Position numbers and translations under genes: made by a program. Of a stretch of DNA of 64,000 nt, positions 43,318-55,328 are shown one piece after another. Position 1 is the first letter of the stretch, and every line of letters starts with the position of its first letter. This stretch comes from Mastigamoeba balamuthi. Taxonomy: Eukaryota > Evosea > Mastigamoebida > Mastigamoebidae. The stretch covers positions 451,868 through 515,867 of the forward strand of contig CACRSC010000007.1 of NCBI GenBank assembly GCA_902651635.1. The letters are read 5' to 3'. The notes below the pieces were generated by a model, which did not search any database, was not told where the DNA came from, and was given only the letters and a program-made list of their open reading frames with translations.

Positions 43318-44195
43318 ATGGAGCCCCTGCACTCGCGGGTTGTCCCGACTGCCCAGCACACGCTGGACGACCAGGTGTTCGCTGCGTTCCAGGGCCCCGT
43401 GCTGAGCCTCGACTCACGCGTGCTCTACCGGCACCACTCGTTCAGTGCACTGCTGCTGCTGCGCAAGCACTGGCGCGAGGCACGGAACCTCTCGCAGGCC
43501 GACGTGGCCACCGCGCTCGCCGACGCCCAGTGCTGCTGGCCCGACAGCCTGGCGACGGCCAAGTGCCGCGAGTGCGGGTTCGTGCTGAAAATCTCGAGGA
43601 ACCCGGAGGAGCAGGCAAGTCCGCGTGCACGACGTACGCACCAGTGCACGGCGCGGTTCGAGGCCACAGGTATCTTACACTGTAGCCCCCAGTGCCCTCG
43701 GACGTCGAGCTGTACGCTGCGACGGTGCGGACACGGTGCACGTCGTCGCGCAAGCACGTGGGCAGCGCCATGCTCGTCCTCGCCGCCGAGCTCTCTCCGG
43801 GCACAGTCGTCGTCTCGCGGAGGTTCGCCATCTATGCCAGACACGCTGCCAGACACGTCGGACACAAGGCCGCCGACGCAGAGGCGCTCTCGGCTGCAGA
43901 CCAGGTCCTGCTGGACCACCAGGAGAAACTGCCGCCCACCGAATTGCTCCGTCGTTTCACGATCAGCCCTCTGTTGGTTGCGTCGCCCGTGGGTCCCGAC
44001 CCGAGGCTGGGACTCGCAGGTGGCATTGCCATTGGCGTGCGCATCAGCGCCGTGAAGCTCTCTCAGGAGGAGCAGCAGAAGATGGCCAATGCGGCGGTCC
44101 CTGTGCTGCAGGCGCACGTGCCGGGATACATTTGCCACAAGTCCAGCTACGTGGCCAGCACGTCAGCGCTGATGTTGTTGTTGTTGTTGTGCTAG
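43318..44195 (+). CDS. TLDDL-family T16, C-terminally truncated
   Basis: Exons 43318-43633 (316 nt, donor GTACGC) and 43693-44195 give 272 residues. Everything up to VPGYICHKSSYVAS is normal, but the frame then runs into a TTG trinucleotide tract (44172-44190, encoding Leu) and stops; the last 50-60 residues with the NPLNRNL motif are absent from the sequence downstream. It is probably a recent pseudogene or a shortened variant. T5/T15 branch by KCCWPDSLA-type residues (QCCWPDSLA here). Confidence 0.8.
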
Positions 44196-44476
44196 AACAA
44201 CAAATGTTATGATTCGCCACTCTTTGCAAGTTGACAGATGGCAGTGGATTTGCGCTTGAGGTGAGTGATTTCTATCATTCATTACAAGTGCCACGACAGC
44301 ATCTGGGGTGTTACACCTCGGGTTTGTTCCGAGCATGTAGGTGGATTGGTGGTTACTTTTGTTGATGGCAATGACAATTGTGTATCCGGCAATAACTGCT
44401 TTTTCCCTGTTTGCGGTGAATTGGTTGTGTGTGAACGCAAAGGTGACTTAGTCTGTTTCTCATACTCAGCCGAGGT

Positions 44477-46465
44477 TTAGACCTGGTAGGGGTAAACGTT
44501 GACCACAGAGACGAGCTCTACTCCCAGGGGGTTGCCCGCGCTGGTCTCGGTGGCCTTGGTCGTCTGTGGGTCCACCGGCTTGCGGCAGGTGGCCAGTCGG
44601 CCACCCAGGAACTGCGCAATGAAGAGGGCGCCCGCGGCGATGCAGCACATGAAGATGAAGCTGTTGGTGTACCCGCTGTTGATGGGCGTCTTCAGGTGGC
44701 GGAAGATCGTCTCGACCTCGGAGCTGCTCGTGACCACGTGGGCCACGGGGATGTCGAAGTGGTTGGCGCTCTTGTAGAGGACCAGGTTCACGGCGACGGG
44801 CCCGATGGCGCCCCCGAGGATCCGCATCAGCGTGTTGGTCCCCGAGGCCGAGCCGAACTGCCTCGCCTCGCAGTTCTGCGAGACAATGTTGAGCAGCGAG
44901 CTCATCACGCCTCCCATGCAGCACCCAAACACTGCACAGATAAGGAGGAGCGTCGTCAGCCATCGTGAGCAGTGAGAGGGAGCGAGAGGGAGCGCACAGA
45001 TGTTGATGAGGATCGACTGCGTCTTGGTGTTGTGGTAGCGGACGTAGAGGCCGAGGGCCAGCGTCATGCCGGCGAGGGCGATGGTGATGACGTTGGGGAA
45101 GCCGATCTTCTTGCCGCCGAGGACGACGAAGGGGGTCAGCGGGAGCTGGCAGAGGCCGATGGGCAGCAGCATGCAGCCCATCGTGACGGCGTCGGTGACC
45201 TTGAAGTTGAACTGGTAGAGGTACGGCAGCACCTGGAAGCTCCCGAACATCATGAAGCCCACAAAGAGCGCCACGAGCGCGTTGACGAAGAGGTTCCGCG
45301 TGAAGAAGAGCTTGGGGTCGACCATGGGGTCCGCGACGAAGAGCTCGGCGACCATGAAGACGCCGAACATCAGCGCGCCGACGATGACGAGCGCGAGGAC
45401 GGCGGCGTCCGTCCACCCGCGCGTGCTGCTGAACGTGAGGCCCAGCAGCAGCGCGATGACGGCGACCGAGAGGATCGCGGCCCCGACGTAGTCGACGCGG
45501 CGCCCGTGGTCGCGCTCCGTGTTCTCCATGGTGAAGTAGTAGGCGACGATGACGACGAGGATGAACGGCACGTAGACGAAGAACACGTACTCCCAGCGCG
45601 TGACGGGCGCGAGGCCCTTGATGATGGCCGCCCCGACGACGAACCCGAACGACGTGCCGACAGAGAACATGCTCGAGACGATGCCGAGGGCGATGGGGAT
45701 CATGCGCGGCGGGAACGTCTTCTTGATGGCCGTGAAGCAGAGCACGAAGACGCCCATGCCGACGCCCTGGACGCCGCGGAACGCGATGAGCACGAAGATG
45801 TCCTTGGCCAGCGCGCACCCGATCTCGCCGATGAGGTAGACCACCAGGCTGGCCAGCGTGATCCACTTGACCCCGAAGATGTCGCCCATGCTTCCGGCAA
45901 TCGGCGTCCACACGGCTGGCCAAAAGACGTCAGTCAGACACAATTGCGTCAAGTAAAAACAAATAATACAATACAAAACACCCCGAAATATCAAAGTAAA
46001 TTGTATCCAGCGGTGGAGAGTCGCCGAGTCAACTGAAAAATCGATAATGTACCTCCGACGATGTTGTAGGCCGTCAGTGTCCAGGGCACCCAGTCAGCGT
46101 GCTCCGGGTACTGCTCTGTCAACCGAGGCAGCGCCGGCGATATGGTCGTCTCGGTCGCCATGACACTGTTGATTTTTGTGTGACGTCAATCAGTTGAGGA
46201 TCTGACACATAGCTCCCGTGGGAGGGAGATCTCCTCCCTCCTTTCCCTCTCTCACCCTCCTCTCGTCCCCCCCTCCTCACCCCGCTCATCCCCGCGGCCC
46301 CGGGTACCTCAGAGTGAGCAGGAGCATCTCGATCAGGAGGGCCCTGTGGCGCCACGTGATCTGCGGCTCCTTCTTCTCCTCCTCCTTCTTGGGCGTCGCG
46401 CCGCCGTCGGCCGGCGGGCACTCAATGGGGGCGCACTCGGGGACGGCCTCTGTCTGCTCGGGCAT
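44477..46465 (-). CDS. Major facilitator superfamily transporter, DHA2-like
   Basis: Exons 46465-46308, 46165-46053, 45915-44998 and 44931-44477 sum to 1644 nt, 547 residues. A charged N-terminus (KKEEEKKEP) leads into LLIEMLLLTLSVMATETT, then AVWTPIAGSMGDIFGVKW, the MFS loop-2/3 motif, and about 12-14 hydrophobic spans. FRGVQGVGMGVF and the long central membrane region fit the drug:H+ antiporter 2 type of multidrug/metabolite exporter. The substrate cannot be told. The 66-nt intron at 44932-44997 is a multiple of three; skipping it restores the family spacing (INICALPL becomes INILFGCC). Confidence 0.85.
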
Positions 46466-47550
46466 CTCCTCCTCTCCTTGCGTGTGTGTGCCTGTGTGTG
46501 GGTGTGTGCCTGTGCGCTGCTGCTGCGGCTGATGCGGCTGCGCTGCTGCGCTGTGGTGTGTGCTGCCTCTGCGCCTTTCTGAAACAATGGCGTATCTGGT
46601 GGGCCCTTGTGGAAAAGGGGAGGTGTGCTGCTGCTACGCAATGGACAATAGAGACGTGGCGGACTACACACCCCCCGCTTTAGGCAGTCGCTCGAAAAAC
46701 TGCACCACCGCAGAGCACCCGCGGCCCCACCGCCCGGCGCGCTCCCCCGCCGCGGCTGGGCCTCCCGGGGTGCCCGCGCGTCCTCCGGACGGGCGCAATC
46801 CGCCTTGCTGGGCGCCGGCAGCGCGTGCGCAGCGAAGACACGTCGCCAGGGGGTTGTTGGGGGAAGGGCCCCTTCCTTCCTTCCCCCTCCACTCGCCGGT
46901 ACAAAATCGCCCCCACAGGAGAATCTGGTGCGACAAATCCACTTTGGGTTGCCGAAGGTCCGGAAGAGCCGACCCGGACCCGAGCGCTCCCGGGTTGCCG
47001 AGATCTAAAAACAGAGGGTCGCACAGTTCCATCGTGTTCCACAGCAGCAAAGCAGCAGGGTATTGAATTCGCTCTGAGCTTCTATTTCACGGTTCTTTGC
47101 CGGGAGGGTGGCTACCGAATTCACAGGGAAGGGCAGACAGACATGCATGGGGGTGGTGCGCGGCAGAGGGCCTGGGGGTGTCGGGCGGCGTGTGCCTGCG
47201 CCCGCGGCCATCAGAGAGAGAGCCCCGCCACCGGGGTATCGCGTGCCCACAACAGAGCAGGGCGAGCGACCCGCAAGGCCCACCAGAGACCCGTGGGGCC
47301 CCTTGTGACCTTGGGTGGGATGGACGGGGTGGGGTGGCTCCCTCCGATGCCGCGAGCGCACTACTAGAGGTCTAGACGGTGGCGAGAGGGAGAGATGGCG
47401 CGCGCGAGGCCAACGAGCCCAAAACGCGTAGGCAAAGAACGATGCCGAAGCCGAGAGAGCGGGCGGTCTCCTGCCGCCCGGGGGTGTAGCCGGGGCGGCC
47501 TGGGGGGATCACGCCCTGATCTTGAGCACTATCTGTAAATAGTTTGTCAT
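46466..47550. other. Intergenic with simple repeats, left flank of the gap
   Basis: TG-rich simple sequence around 46485-46520; no recognised gene. From 47409 to 47528 it duplicates the sequence on the other side of the gap. Confidence 0.5.
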
Positions 47551-47793
47551 NNNNNNNNNNNNNNNNNNNNNNNNNNNNNNNNNNNNNNNNNNNNNNNNNN
47601 NNNNNNNNNNNNNNNNNNNNNNNNNNNNNNNNNNNNNNNNNNNNNNNNNNNNNNNNNNNNNNNNNNNNNNNNNNNNNNNNNNNNNNNNNNNNNNNNNNNN
47701 NNNNNNNNNNNNNNNNNNNNNNNNNNNNNNNNNNNNNNNNNNNNNNNNNNNNNNNNNNNNNNNNNNNNNNNNNNNNNNNNNNNNNNNNNNNNN
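47551..47793. other. Assembly gap (243 N)
   Basis: A run of N. The flanks 47409-47528 and 47794-47912 are near-identical direct repeats (one G indel), so the gap is either an unresolved tandem repeat or a false join of overlapping contig ends. Confidence 0.95.
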
Positions 47794-47892
47794 GCCAACG
47801 AGCCCAAAACGCGTAGGCAAAGAACGATGCCGAAGCCGAGAGAGCGGGCGGTCTCCTGCCGCCCGGGGGTGTAGCCGGGGCGGCCTGGGGGA

Positions 47893-49362
47893 TCACGCCC
47901 TGATCTTGAGCATCTGGCAGAGCTGCTGCGTCATCGCCTCGAGCGGGTCGCACGGGCCCTGCGCAGCCCCGCACTGCTTCAGCGGCTGCGGGGGCAGCGC
48001 GGGCGCGAGGGCGCCGGCGACGGCGGCAGCGATGATCGCGGGGTCGGGGAGCACGGCGACCGAGACGGCCGCGTCCGACGACGAGAACGTGCGCACGGGC
48101 GACGCGCGCCCGGCGCCGGGCGACGTGCACGAGGCAGAGCAGCGCTGCTGCGCCTGCCGGGGCGGCGGCGACGCCGTCGTCGCGCAGAACGCGGGCGGCG
48201 GCGGGGGCAGCGCCGCGGGCGACGGCGCGTTCTTGTAGGCGCCCGAGGCGAAGCGCGGGCCCTCGGGCGACTTGACCAGCCGCGAGACGGCCCTGCGCGA
48301 GCGGCGCAGCGAGCTCGACGACGTCGACCCCGTCGCCTCCTCCGCGCTGCTCTCGCCGCCCGACGACGCCGACGTCATCGATGCCGACGGGCTACGCCTG
48401 GGCGTCGACCGCCCAGACGGCACCGCCGCCGCTGCCACGGCCCCGTCTTCCGACGTGCACAACTGAGCGCCCAGACGCGTGCACACGTCAGTGCGCCCAT
48501 TTTTGGCAGCAGCTTCCCAAACAGGCAAAGAAAAGCGTCGACGGCGCCGCCAGAGACGAGGGCGGGGAGGAGAAAACGGACTCGGCGGGGCAGCGGGAGC
48601 GACGGCGTCGGTGACGTGGCGCGGGGCACGAGGAGGTCCTGCGGCGCCAGCATCTCGTCCTCGCACGAGACGACGGTCGCCCGGCGCGACGCCGGCGCCC
48701 GCGTGCGCGCGCCGCTGATGTAGCGCGCGTCGCAGTCGCCGTCGTCGTCGCCGCACATCAGGCTGCGGCACGTCATCATCTCAAACTCGTCGTCGTCCAT
48801 GCGCGCCAGAGACCATCTGCGGGGTCGGGGTTGGGGTTGGACGGTGAGGCCGCGGGTCCGGTGGGCTGGCATTTTTCCGTTTTTCATCGTGACGTCACAT
48901 GACGTGGGCTCGGGGACATACAAATAGGAAAAAAGGGGTTACACGGAAGCGGAGCGCTCTGGGGGTCTCCGGGGCTTTACAGCGACGGCGCGAGTGGGGG
49001 GCGACCCTCCTCAGGGTGTGTGGGCGCGGGTGGGAGCGGCCTGCGGCGGCTTGGGTGCAGCACTGGGGGGGGCCGCGAGGGTTTCGGGAGCGCGCTCGGG
49101 TGTTGCGGGGATTTCTAATAATGAATTCTCGACCGCTGGAAAACACATCGCGAAGGCATCGCAGAGACACCGCGGAGATTTGCGCCCTCGAGGATATTGT
49201 TCAACCGAAATTACACTGCAAAGGTTATTTTTGATACCGCCCGCCCGCGCAAATCAAAGGAGATTGATTGCCGACAAGGTGCAGAAAATCTAGGAGAAAA
49301 CCGAACCTGGTGTCGAGGGTCTCGTCCTGGGCGCTGCAGTTGCAAGCCAGCGTGGTCATCAT
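47893..49362 (-). CDS. Ser/Ala/Pro-rich protein of unknown function
   Basis: Proposed exons 49362-49307 (MMTTLACNCSAQDETLDT), 48816-48630 (DDDEFEMMTCRSLMCGDDDG) and 48462-47893 sum to 813 nt, 270 residues. Phases fit (2, then 0), but the first donor (GTTCGG) is weak and the first exon is uncertain; a start at 48800 (MDDDEF) is the alternative. The main exon is low-complexity with Ser clusters (SSSSLRRSRRAVSRLVKSPE) and ends LCQMLKIRA, a short amphipathic helix. No domain recognised. The stop codon lies inside the repeat that flanks the assembly gap. Confidence 0.5.
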
Positions 49363-50345
49363 GGTTGCGGTAGTGGGTGGCGGGGGGTAATAATAATGTA
49401 GTGGGTGGTTGCGCGCTTCCGTCGACGTTGGGTGGTCCTTATTGCGGGATCCCTGTTGTTCTTTCCTTTCTTCCCGGTTTCCTCCTATACAGAGTCCTTC
49501 TTTCTTTCTTTTTTTGGTCCTGCTAGGTGCTTCTGCCTCTCGTGCGCTCTTGTTGGGGAGTGCTCGTGTGTTGTGGCAGACGCTTGTTTGCGGGAGGTCT
49601 TTTCGGATTAAAAATCAAAAAGGGGGAAGAGAGAAAAAATCAGGCGAGATGTGCAAGGGGGCCGAGCGTGAAAAAAAGCGCGTGTGGGTGTGTTGGGGAG
49701 TAGGTGGTGCAGGAGAGAGAGGTGCGGTGCTTCGCGGGTTGTGGGGTTTCCTTCTAAAAAGCGCACACAGAGAAACGGGTTTTGCGGGTTTTGGTCACCG
49801 GAGTGCACCGATCATCGGAGGCCACAAAGCGTGTGCCTTTGTGCGCCGGGTGTTGGTTCGGGGGGTTTTTCGCGAAAACTGCTGCTGCGCCCCGAGGTCT
49901 CGCGGATATTGGTGTGCGCCAAAAAGTCCACAGCGAAGAGCGGAGAAACTTGTGAATCTATTTTACCCCGATTCTCCGAATGACATCACTCGATATCAAA
50001 TCGAATGTGCACCTTGGTTCGCCAACCCCCTGCGACCCCCTGAGAGGGTCCCCTCCCGCAGAACTCACAGGTCCTCTGCCTCAGCGTCATGATGTCCTGC
50101 TGCTCCGATGCGCGTCCCTGGTGGTGACTGTGCCTTCAGATTTCTACTACCGAGAACAAATATCTCTTAATTACCGTTAAATTGAAGTGCAATACAAGTG
50201 CAGTCCAGAGACACAGGGGGTTTGTGGCCGGGGGTGCGGATGCTGAAAAACAACGGTTTCATGTCTGTGTACGGCGTGAGTCCGAGTGTGCGGGGGGTGA
50301 GTTGCATTTAAGACACAAGAGTTTGGCTACAGCATGAGGGGCCGG
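49363..50345. other. Intergenic, nothing recognised
   Basis: About 980 bp between two minus-strand genes; polypyrimidine and G-rich tracts, no convincing frame. Confidence 0.5.
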
Positions 50346-53300
50346 TCACTGGGGAGGCGGTGGCAGCGCGGGGCTGCTCTTCCTCCTGAACAGCGACCAC
50401 GAGAACAGCTTGCCGGCACGGTGCCCCGTCGTCTGCGGCCCCAGGCGCTGCGGGTTCTCCATGTCCGCGGGCAACCCCTGCGGCAGCGACGGCGGCGGCT
50501 GCGGCACGGGTATCAGCAGGTCGACCTCCCTCGACGTCCTCGCGCCCGCGGGCAGCACAGAGTACATCGTCACGGGCCTCGCTGCTCGCGCGGCCTCGGC
50601 TGCCTCGGCGCCCCTCGACGACAGCGGCGTCAGGCAGCACCCGTGCTCGGGCGCGTTGCTGGCGCTCGCGTCGGCGGACTCGCCGGGCGACCGCGTGATG
50701 GCAGGCGGCAGGTCCAGCAGCGGGTTCCCGCGGGCGTTGTCCGACGACGCGCACGCGCCGTCGACAGACGCCGAGCGCACGCGCCTGCGCTGCTCCATGA
50801 GCTCGCGCCTGCGCGTCGTCGTCGACGTCGCGCCTCCGGACGACGAGGCGGCGTCCTTGTCCTTCTTGGTGCTGCGGCGCCTGCTCTTGCGCTCCGAGGG
50901 CGTCGCGGGCTCCGCGGCCTTGACGCCCTTGTCCTCGCACGAGTCCGAGAGCGCCTTGGAGTGCGCCGACGACGAGTCCTCCGCGCTCGCGGCGCTCCGC
51001 GGGGAGTTGTCCTCGAGCGACGGGGACGTCGGCAGCGGGAAGAGCCGCGAGGGCGGCTCCTCGGGCCGGGGCTCCTCCGAGCACGACCTCGCGCGGTGCT
51101 TCTTGCGACCCGTCGACTTGACAGAGAGCAGGCTGCTGTCGTCCTCCTTCTCCTTGCGGTGCTCCTTCCTCTCCTTGTCGGCGGGCGCAGGCGACCCCGG
51201 GCCCGAGCCCGACGACTTGGGCCGAGTGTACGGGGGCACGCGGCTCTTGGGCAGGCTCTCGTCGCTGAAGCTCGTGAAGAGCCGCTCCTCGTTGTCCCCG
51301 CCGATCCGCATGTTCTCGAACCTCAAGATGTCCGCGAGAGTGATGTCCGAGTGCTTGCGGGACTTTGAGCGGCGCTTCTTCGCCTTCGAGCTGCAGTGGG
51401 GGGTGAGCCGAGGCGTGACAGGCGCACATAGAGGGCCGTGTGTACCTCTTGAGGTGCCTGAGAGCGCGGCGTATGGCCTTGGCCACGGGCTTCCCGGCGA
51501 TCACTTCGAGCTCCTTAAACATGGTGGACCCCGACTCCACAACGTCCCCGCACGTGGTGAGCCTCTTGCTCGACAGCCTGCCGTGGCCCCGTGTCAGCAA
51601 CCTCCCAGCGCACAGCGACACTCGCACCACTCTTGGGTGTCCGAGAGCTTGTCCTTGGGCGTCTTGGTGAACAGATAAGCCGCTTCCACGACCTCAGCGA
51701 TGTCTGTCTCCTTGGTGATCGCCAGCCTGGCCGTGGGACAGTAAGACATCGCTGCGGGCACAGTACAGAGGTGGATAGGCGCACAGCTCCTCCGGTGGTG
51801 GCTCTTCGGCGACGGGTATCGCTTGCTCGACAGAGAGGGAGGACGTCGTGTCCTTCGGGGGCAAGACGTCCGAGAGCTCGCTCTCCATCTTGGCCGACAT
51901 CCGCGGGCTCATTGTCATGATGACCTCGCACGTCTCGCTCGCGAGGTCCAGGAGGTTCGCGCATTCGAGGATCCCGGGCTTCCCGAGCTTCTGCATCGAG
52001 TAGTCCTGCACGTGCTGCGACTTGGGTGCCCGCGACCCGCCCTCGAGCCCAATGGCAACCGCGTCGATGTCCCTGGGGGGCGGCAAGACAAGCGTATCAG
52101 CGCGGCTGCAAGCAGGCAAGGCGCGGTGCTGTGTACCAGACGCTGATGGAGCCGTCCCACGACGACAGCCACACCTGCCAGCGCTTCTCCTTGGTGTTGA
52201 AGATCTTGAGCGTCGAAGAGACGGCCCCGCAGTGGACGTCGGGCAGCGCGCCAATGTACGACCAGTCGCTGGCGTTCCACACGAGCACGCGGCCGTTGCT
52301 GAGGCACGACCACAGGGTCGTGCCCACGGGCTCCACGCAGAACACGCTCCCCGCGCCCGGCGCGTTGCCCGGCGCCTGCACGCGGCTCTGCATCTCGAAG
52401 GTGCGCGGGTCCCACACGCACATGGACCCGTCCTCGTGCCCGGTGACGATCTGGCCCGCAAGTGCCGCCATGCAGAAGATCTTCCCGAAGGGCGTCGTGT
52501 TCTCCGCGACGAGCCTCCCCGTCTTTTTGCCGCCCAAGTCAGGAACCGCTGCTTTTTGCGATTCTGTGAGAGAGAACCGCACCCTGCCGCTGTAGACGCG
52601 GAGGACGCCGTCGGAGCCGCCGCACCAGACGTTGGAGCCGGTGAACTTCATGGCCATGGTGACGACGCCCGGGGGCTGGCGGATGTCGCGGACGCACTCG
52701 AGCTTGTTGCGGTCCCACACGCGGAGCCCCTCCTCGCCGCTGGTCCAGACGGTGTAGTTGACCGTGCAGACGGTGTACCAGAACCCCGTCAGGATGCGCT
52801 CGGGCTCGCGCGACCCGCGCACAAAGACCGCGATGCACGAGGCCGAGGTCGCCCAGACGCTGTTGCCGACGGTCAGCAGCCGCAGCGGCCGCTCCTGGTC
52901 CGAGTGGAACGTCTCTATGCGCGAGAGGCTGTGCAGGTTGAAGGCGCAGAGCCCCCCGGCGCTGTCGAGCGACCAGAGCGCGTAGCCGCCGTCGCGCTCG
53001 GTGCTGACGGCGATGCCGGCGATGGGCTTGGTGCTGGCGACGCGCTTGGCCGCGAGCACGGGCAGCAGGCCGCGGGGCGAGGACGGGAAGATCACGTCGT
53101 GGTTCGAGACGAGCTCGGCGACGACGGCCGCCGCGCTGGTGCTCTCCATGACGCGCTGCAGGGCCGCCATGGGGTCGTCCGCCGGGGACCTGATCCACAG
53201 CAGCGACGGAGCCCACACGACCCCGAGGTTCTGGGGAGGCGGGAGCAAGGGGGGCGGAGAGGAGGGGGGGGTGCGATTGAGAGCGTGACTCAACGCAGGC

Positions 53301-54097
53301 AGTTCCTGGGAATTTGGCCGCGCGTGCCTTGGCGTCCATCCGCGTGCGGTCCTCGTTGAGCGCCACCTGGACGAGCATGCGGACAATCCTCTCCAGCACC
53401 GCCCTGTTGTCGTCCGGGAGCTTCCCCACGAGCTCCTTGAGCCGCGCGAGGATCTCCGACGGCGCGCAGTCTATTGGTTTATTTCGGCGAGGCGAGAGAG
53501 GGACACCGCACCGCAGCAGAGTGGGGCGGGTGGTCAGCAGGAGAAGAGAGGGAAGGAAAATTCGCGGTTTCAAATTTCCGAGCGGGCGCTGAGGCCGGAC
53601 GAACCCAGGACGCGCAGCCACGCCTCGTAGAGCGCCGACGTCAGCACGCACTCGTCCAGCGAGTGGAAGAAGCTCTTGAGCGCGCTGCACGCCACGTGCA
53701 CGTTGGGCCGCCGCACGGTGAAGTCGAGCTCGTTGCCCGCTGCGGGAATTCACGTGTGCGCGGCAGCAGTGAGCGCAAACACCGCCGCGCCCCCCCCAAG
53801 CGGCGCTCTTGCCCGCGCACCCTTGTCGATCTCCTCGATGAGGCCCTGGAGGACCGCCTTGTTGGGGCTCAGCCTGAATATGCCCTCGTCGCCCAGCCCT
53901 GCGAGCGCGGGCCGTGTGAGTTCGCGGGGGGCTCTGGAAGATCTTGTGCGCCCATTGGCACACACTGGGCGGGGGATGGGAGGAGGGAAGATTCAGAAAC
54001 CGTGGCGCAGGACAAAGAGCGTGATGCTGTCGATGAACGGCGGGATGTCGCTGTCGGGCGCGCGCAGCTGCGCGATCGGCGTGCCCAGGAAGCCCAT
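50346..54097 (-). CDS. RhoGAP domain + WD-repeat-like propeller protein
   Basis: Exons 54097-54001, 53898-53821, 53739-53605, 53470-53328, 53230-52137, 52072 to about 51795, then further exons to 50346. The first 150 residues are a RhoGAP domain: IPPFIDSITLFVLRHG, GDEGIFRLSP (arginine-finger region), KLPDDNRAVLERIV and NLGVVWAPSLLW. A beta-propeller region follows with WD-type repeats (ALWSLDSAGG, LRVWDRNKL, MCVWDPRTF, ISVWRD). Then a helical segment (KPVAKAIRRALRHLKR) and a long Ser/Arg-rich disordered tail. Expected to stimulate GTP hydrolysis on a Rho-family GTPase, acting in cytoskeletal control. The intron after MDAK (53327) seems to use a GC donor, since the RhoGAP consensus requires K next to NLGVVW. 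Exons between 51.8 and 51.3 kb are approximate. Confidence 0.85.
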
Positions 54098-54369
54098 TGG
54101 AGCGACGCAGGAGGGGCCCGCCGCCGGAAAGGGTCGATTCTCTCTTCCCCGCGGGTTTGAATTAAGTTGAGTGCACCAATATCTCTCATATTGACATAAC
54201 CGAACTGCATTTTCGGTAATTCTCCCAGACGGACCACACGTTCATAGAAAGGTCCACTCCCCAGAAGCCCCCACACGCATTCAATTGTGCACTTTCGGAG
54301 CATGAATTCTCCCCCGCATGACGACGACGTGGCCGTTATCCGGGGCGGCGGTTGTGGTGGTGGTGGGCC
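54098..54369. other. Intergenic, nothing recognised
   Basis: Short gap between same-strand genes; includes the RhoGAP gene's presumed promoter. Confidence 0.4.
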
Positions 54370-55283
54370 TCAGTGCGTGGCCCTGGTGTAGGGCAGCCAC
54401 TGGTTGAGCACCCAGCTGGCCTGCTCTCCCGTCTGCACGGCCCCGCGGATCTGCGTGCGCACCGCGGCGATGGCGTCGAACGGCTTCAGGCCCAGGTGCC
54501 TGGACAGCAGGCACGACACGGCGATGCCCGTGCGGCCGATGCCCGCGTGGCAGTGAACCGCTACCCGGACGCCGCACGAGAGCAGCGAATCGAGCGTGTC
54601 GACCAGGCGGGCAAACGCCTCCGCGTCGCGCGGCACCGCAAAGTCGTCGACGGGGTGCACGAGCAGCGCGATGCCGCGGCTCCAGTACTCGCTGGCGAGG
54701 TCGAGGCCGCCCGTGCGCTCGCGGCACTCGTCGAGCGTGCAGAGGCTCACCACCACGTGGACGCCGGCCTCCTGCAGCTCGTCGAGCACCGTGCTGTGCT
54801 CGTCGAACTGGCGCGAGTGCGGCATCGGGCACCTCCACAGCCTCCCGGGCCACTTCCACTCGGCAAACTTGAGCTCCTGGATCCTCTTGCCCTCCTGCGA
54901 GCGCGGGGCGGGGCAGGGTCAGCGCGCAGCAGTCCCTCCTAGGGACGCGGAGGACAACGCACCCCCCACGAGGCCTTGCAGTACTGCGAGGTGCCCGGGG
55001 CGAGCACGACCACGCGGTCGAGGCCGGGCTCCAGGAAGGGAACACCGCCGTCCTCCCTCTGGACGACAAACTTGAACGGGATCTCGGCCCCGGCCGTCCC
55101 CTCGAGGCTGGCACGGGCCTTCCACACGTGCCCCTCGTTCCACTGCATCCTGAGCGCGCGCTTGGCGTCCCACGACCCCAGCGTCTCGTGCTCGCCGACC
55201 ACGAACACGGACTCGCCCCACTGCGTCTCGTAGACCACCTCGAACCCGACGTCGGTGATACCGTTTGCAGCCGCGGCCTGGGG

Positions 55284-55328
<45 letters not shown>

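Noticed and set aside
218-44195. Calling the TLDDL family Rel/p53-like transcription factors
   Set aside because: Only a short S.RFAIYAR-type resemblance supports it; no diagnostic DNA-contact motif could be identified, so the function is left open.
44972-46036. A 354-codon plus-strand frame opposite the MFS gene
   Set aside because: Charged, repetitive translation typical of the complement of a GC-rich membrane-protein gene; the minus strand encodes a clear MFS protein.
52022-53359. A 445-codon plus-strand frame
   Set aside because: It is the complement of the WD-repeat exon; the minus strand has clear propeller motifs and matching splice phases.
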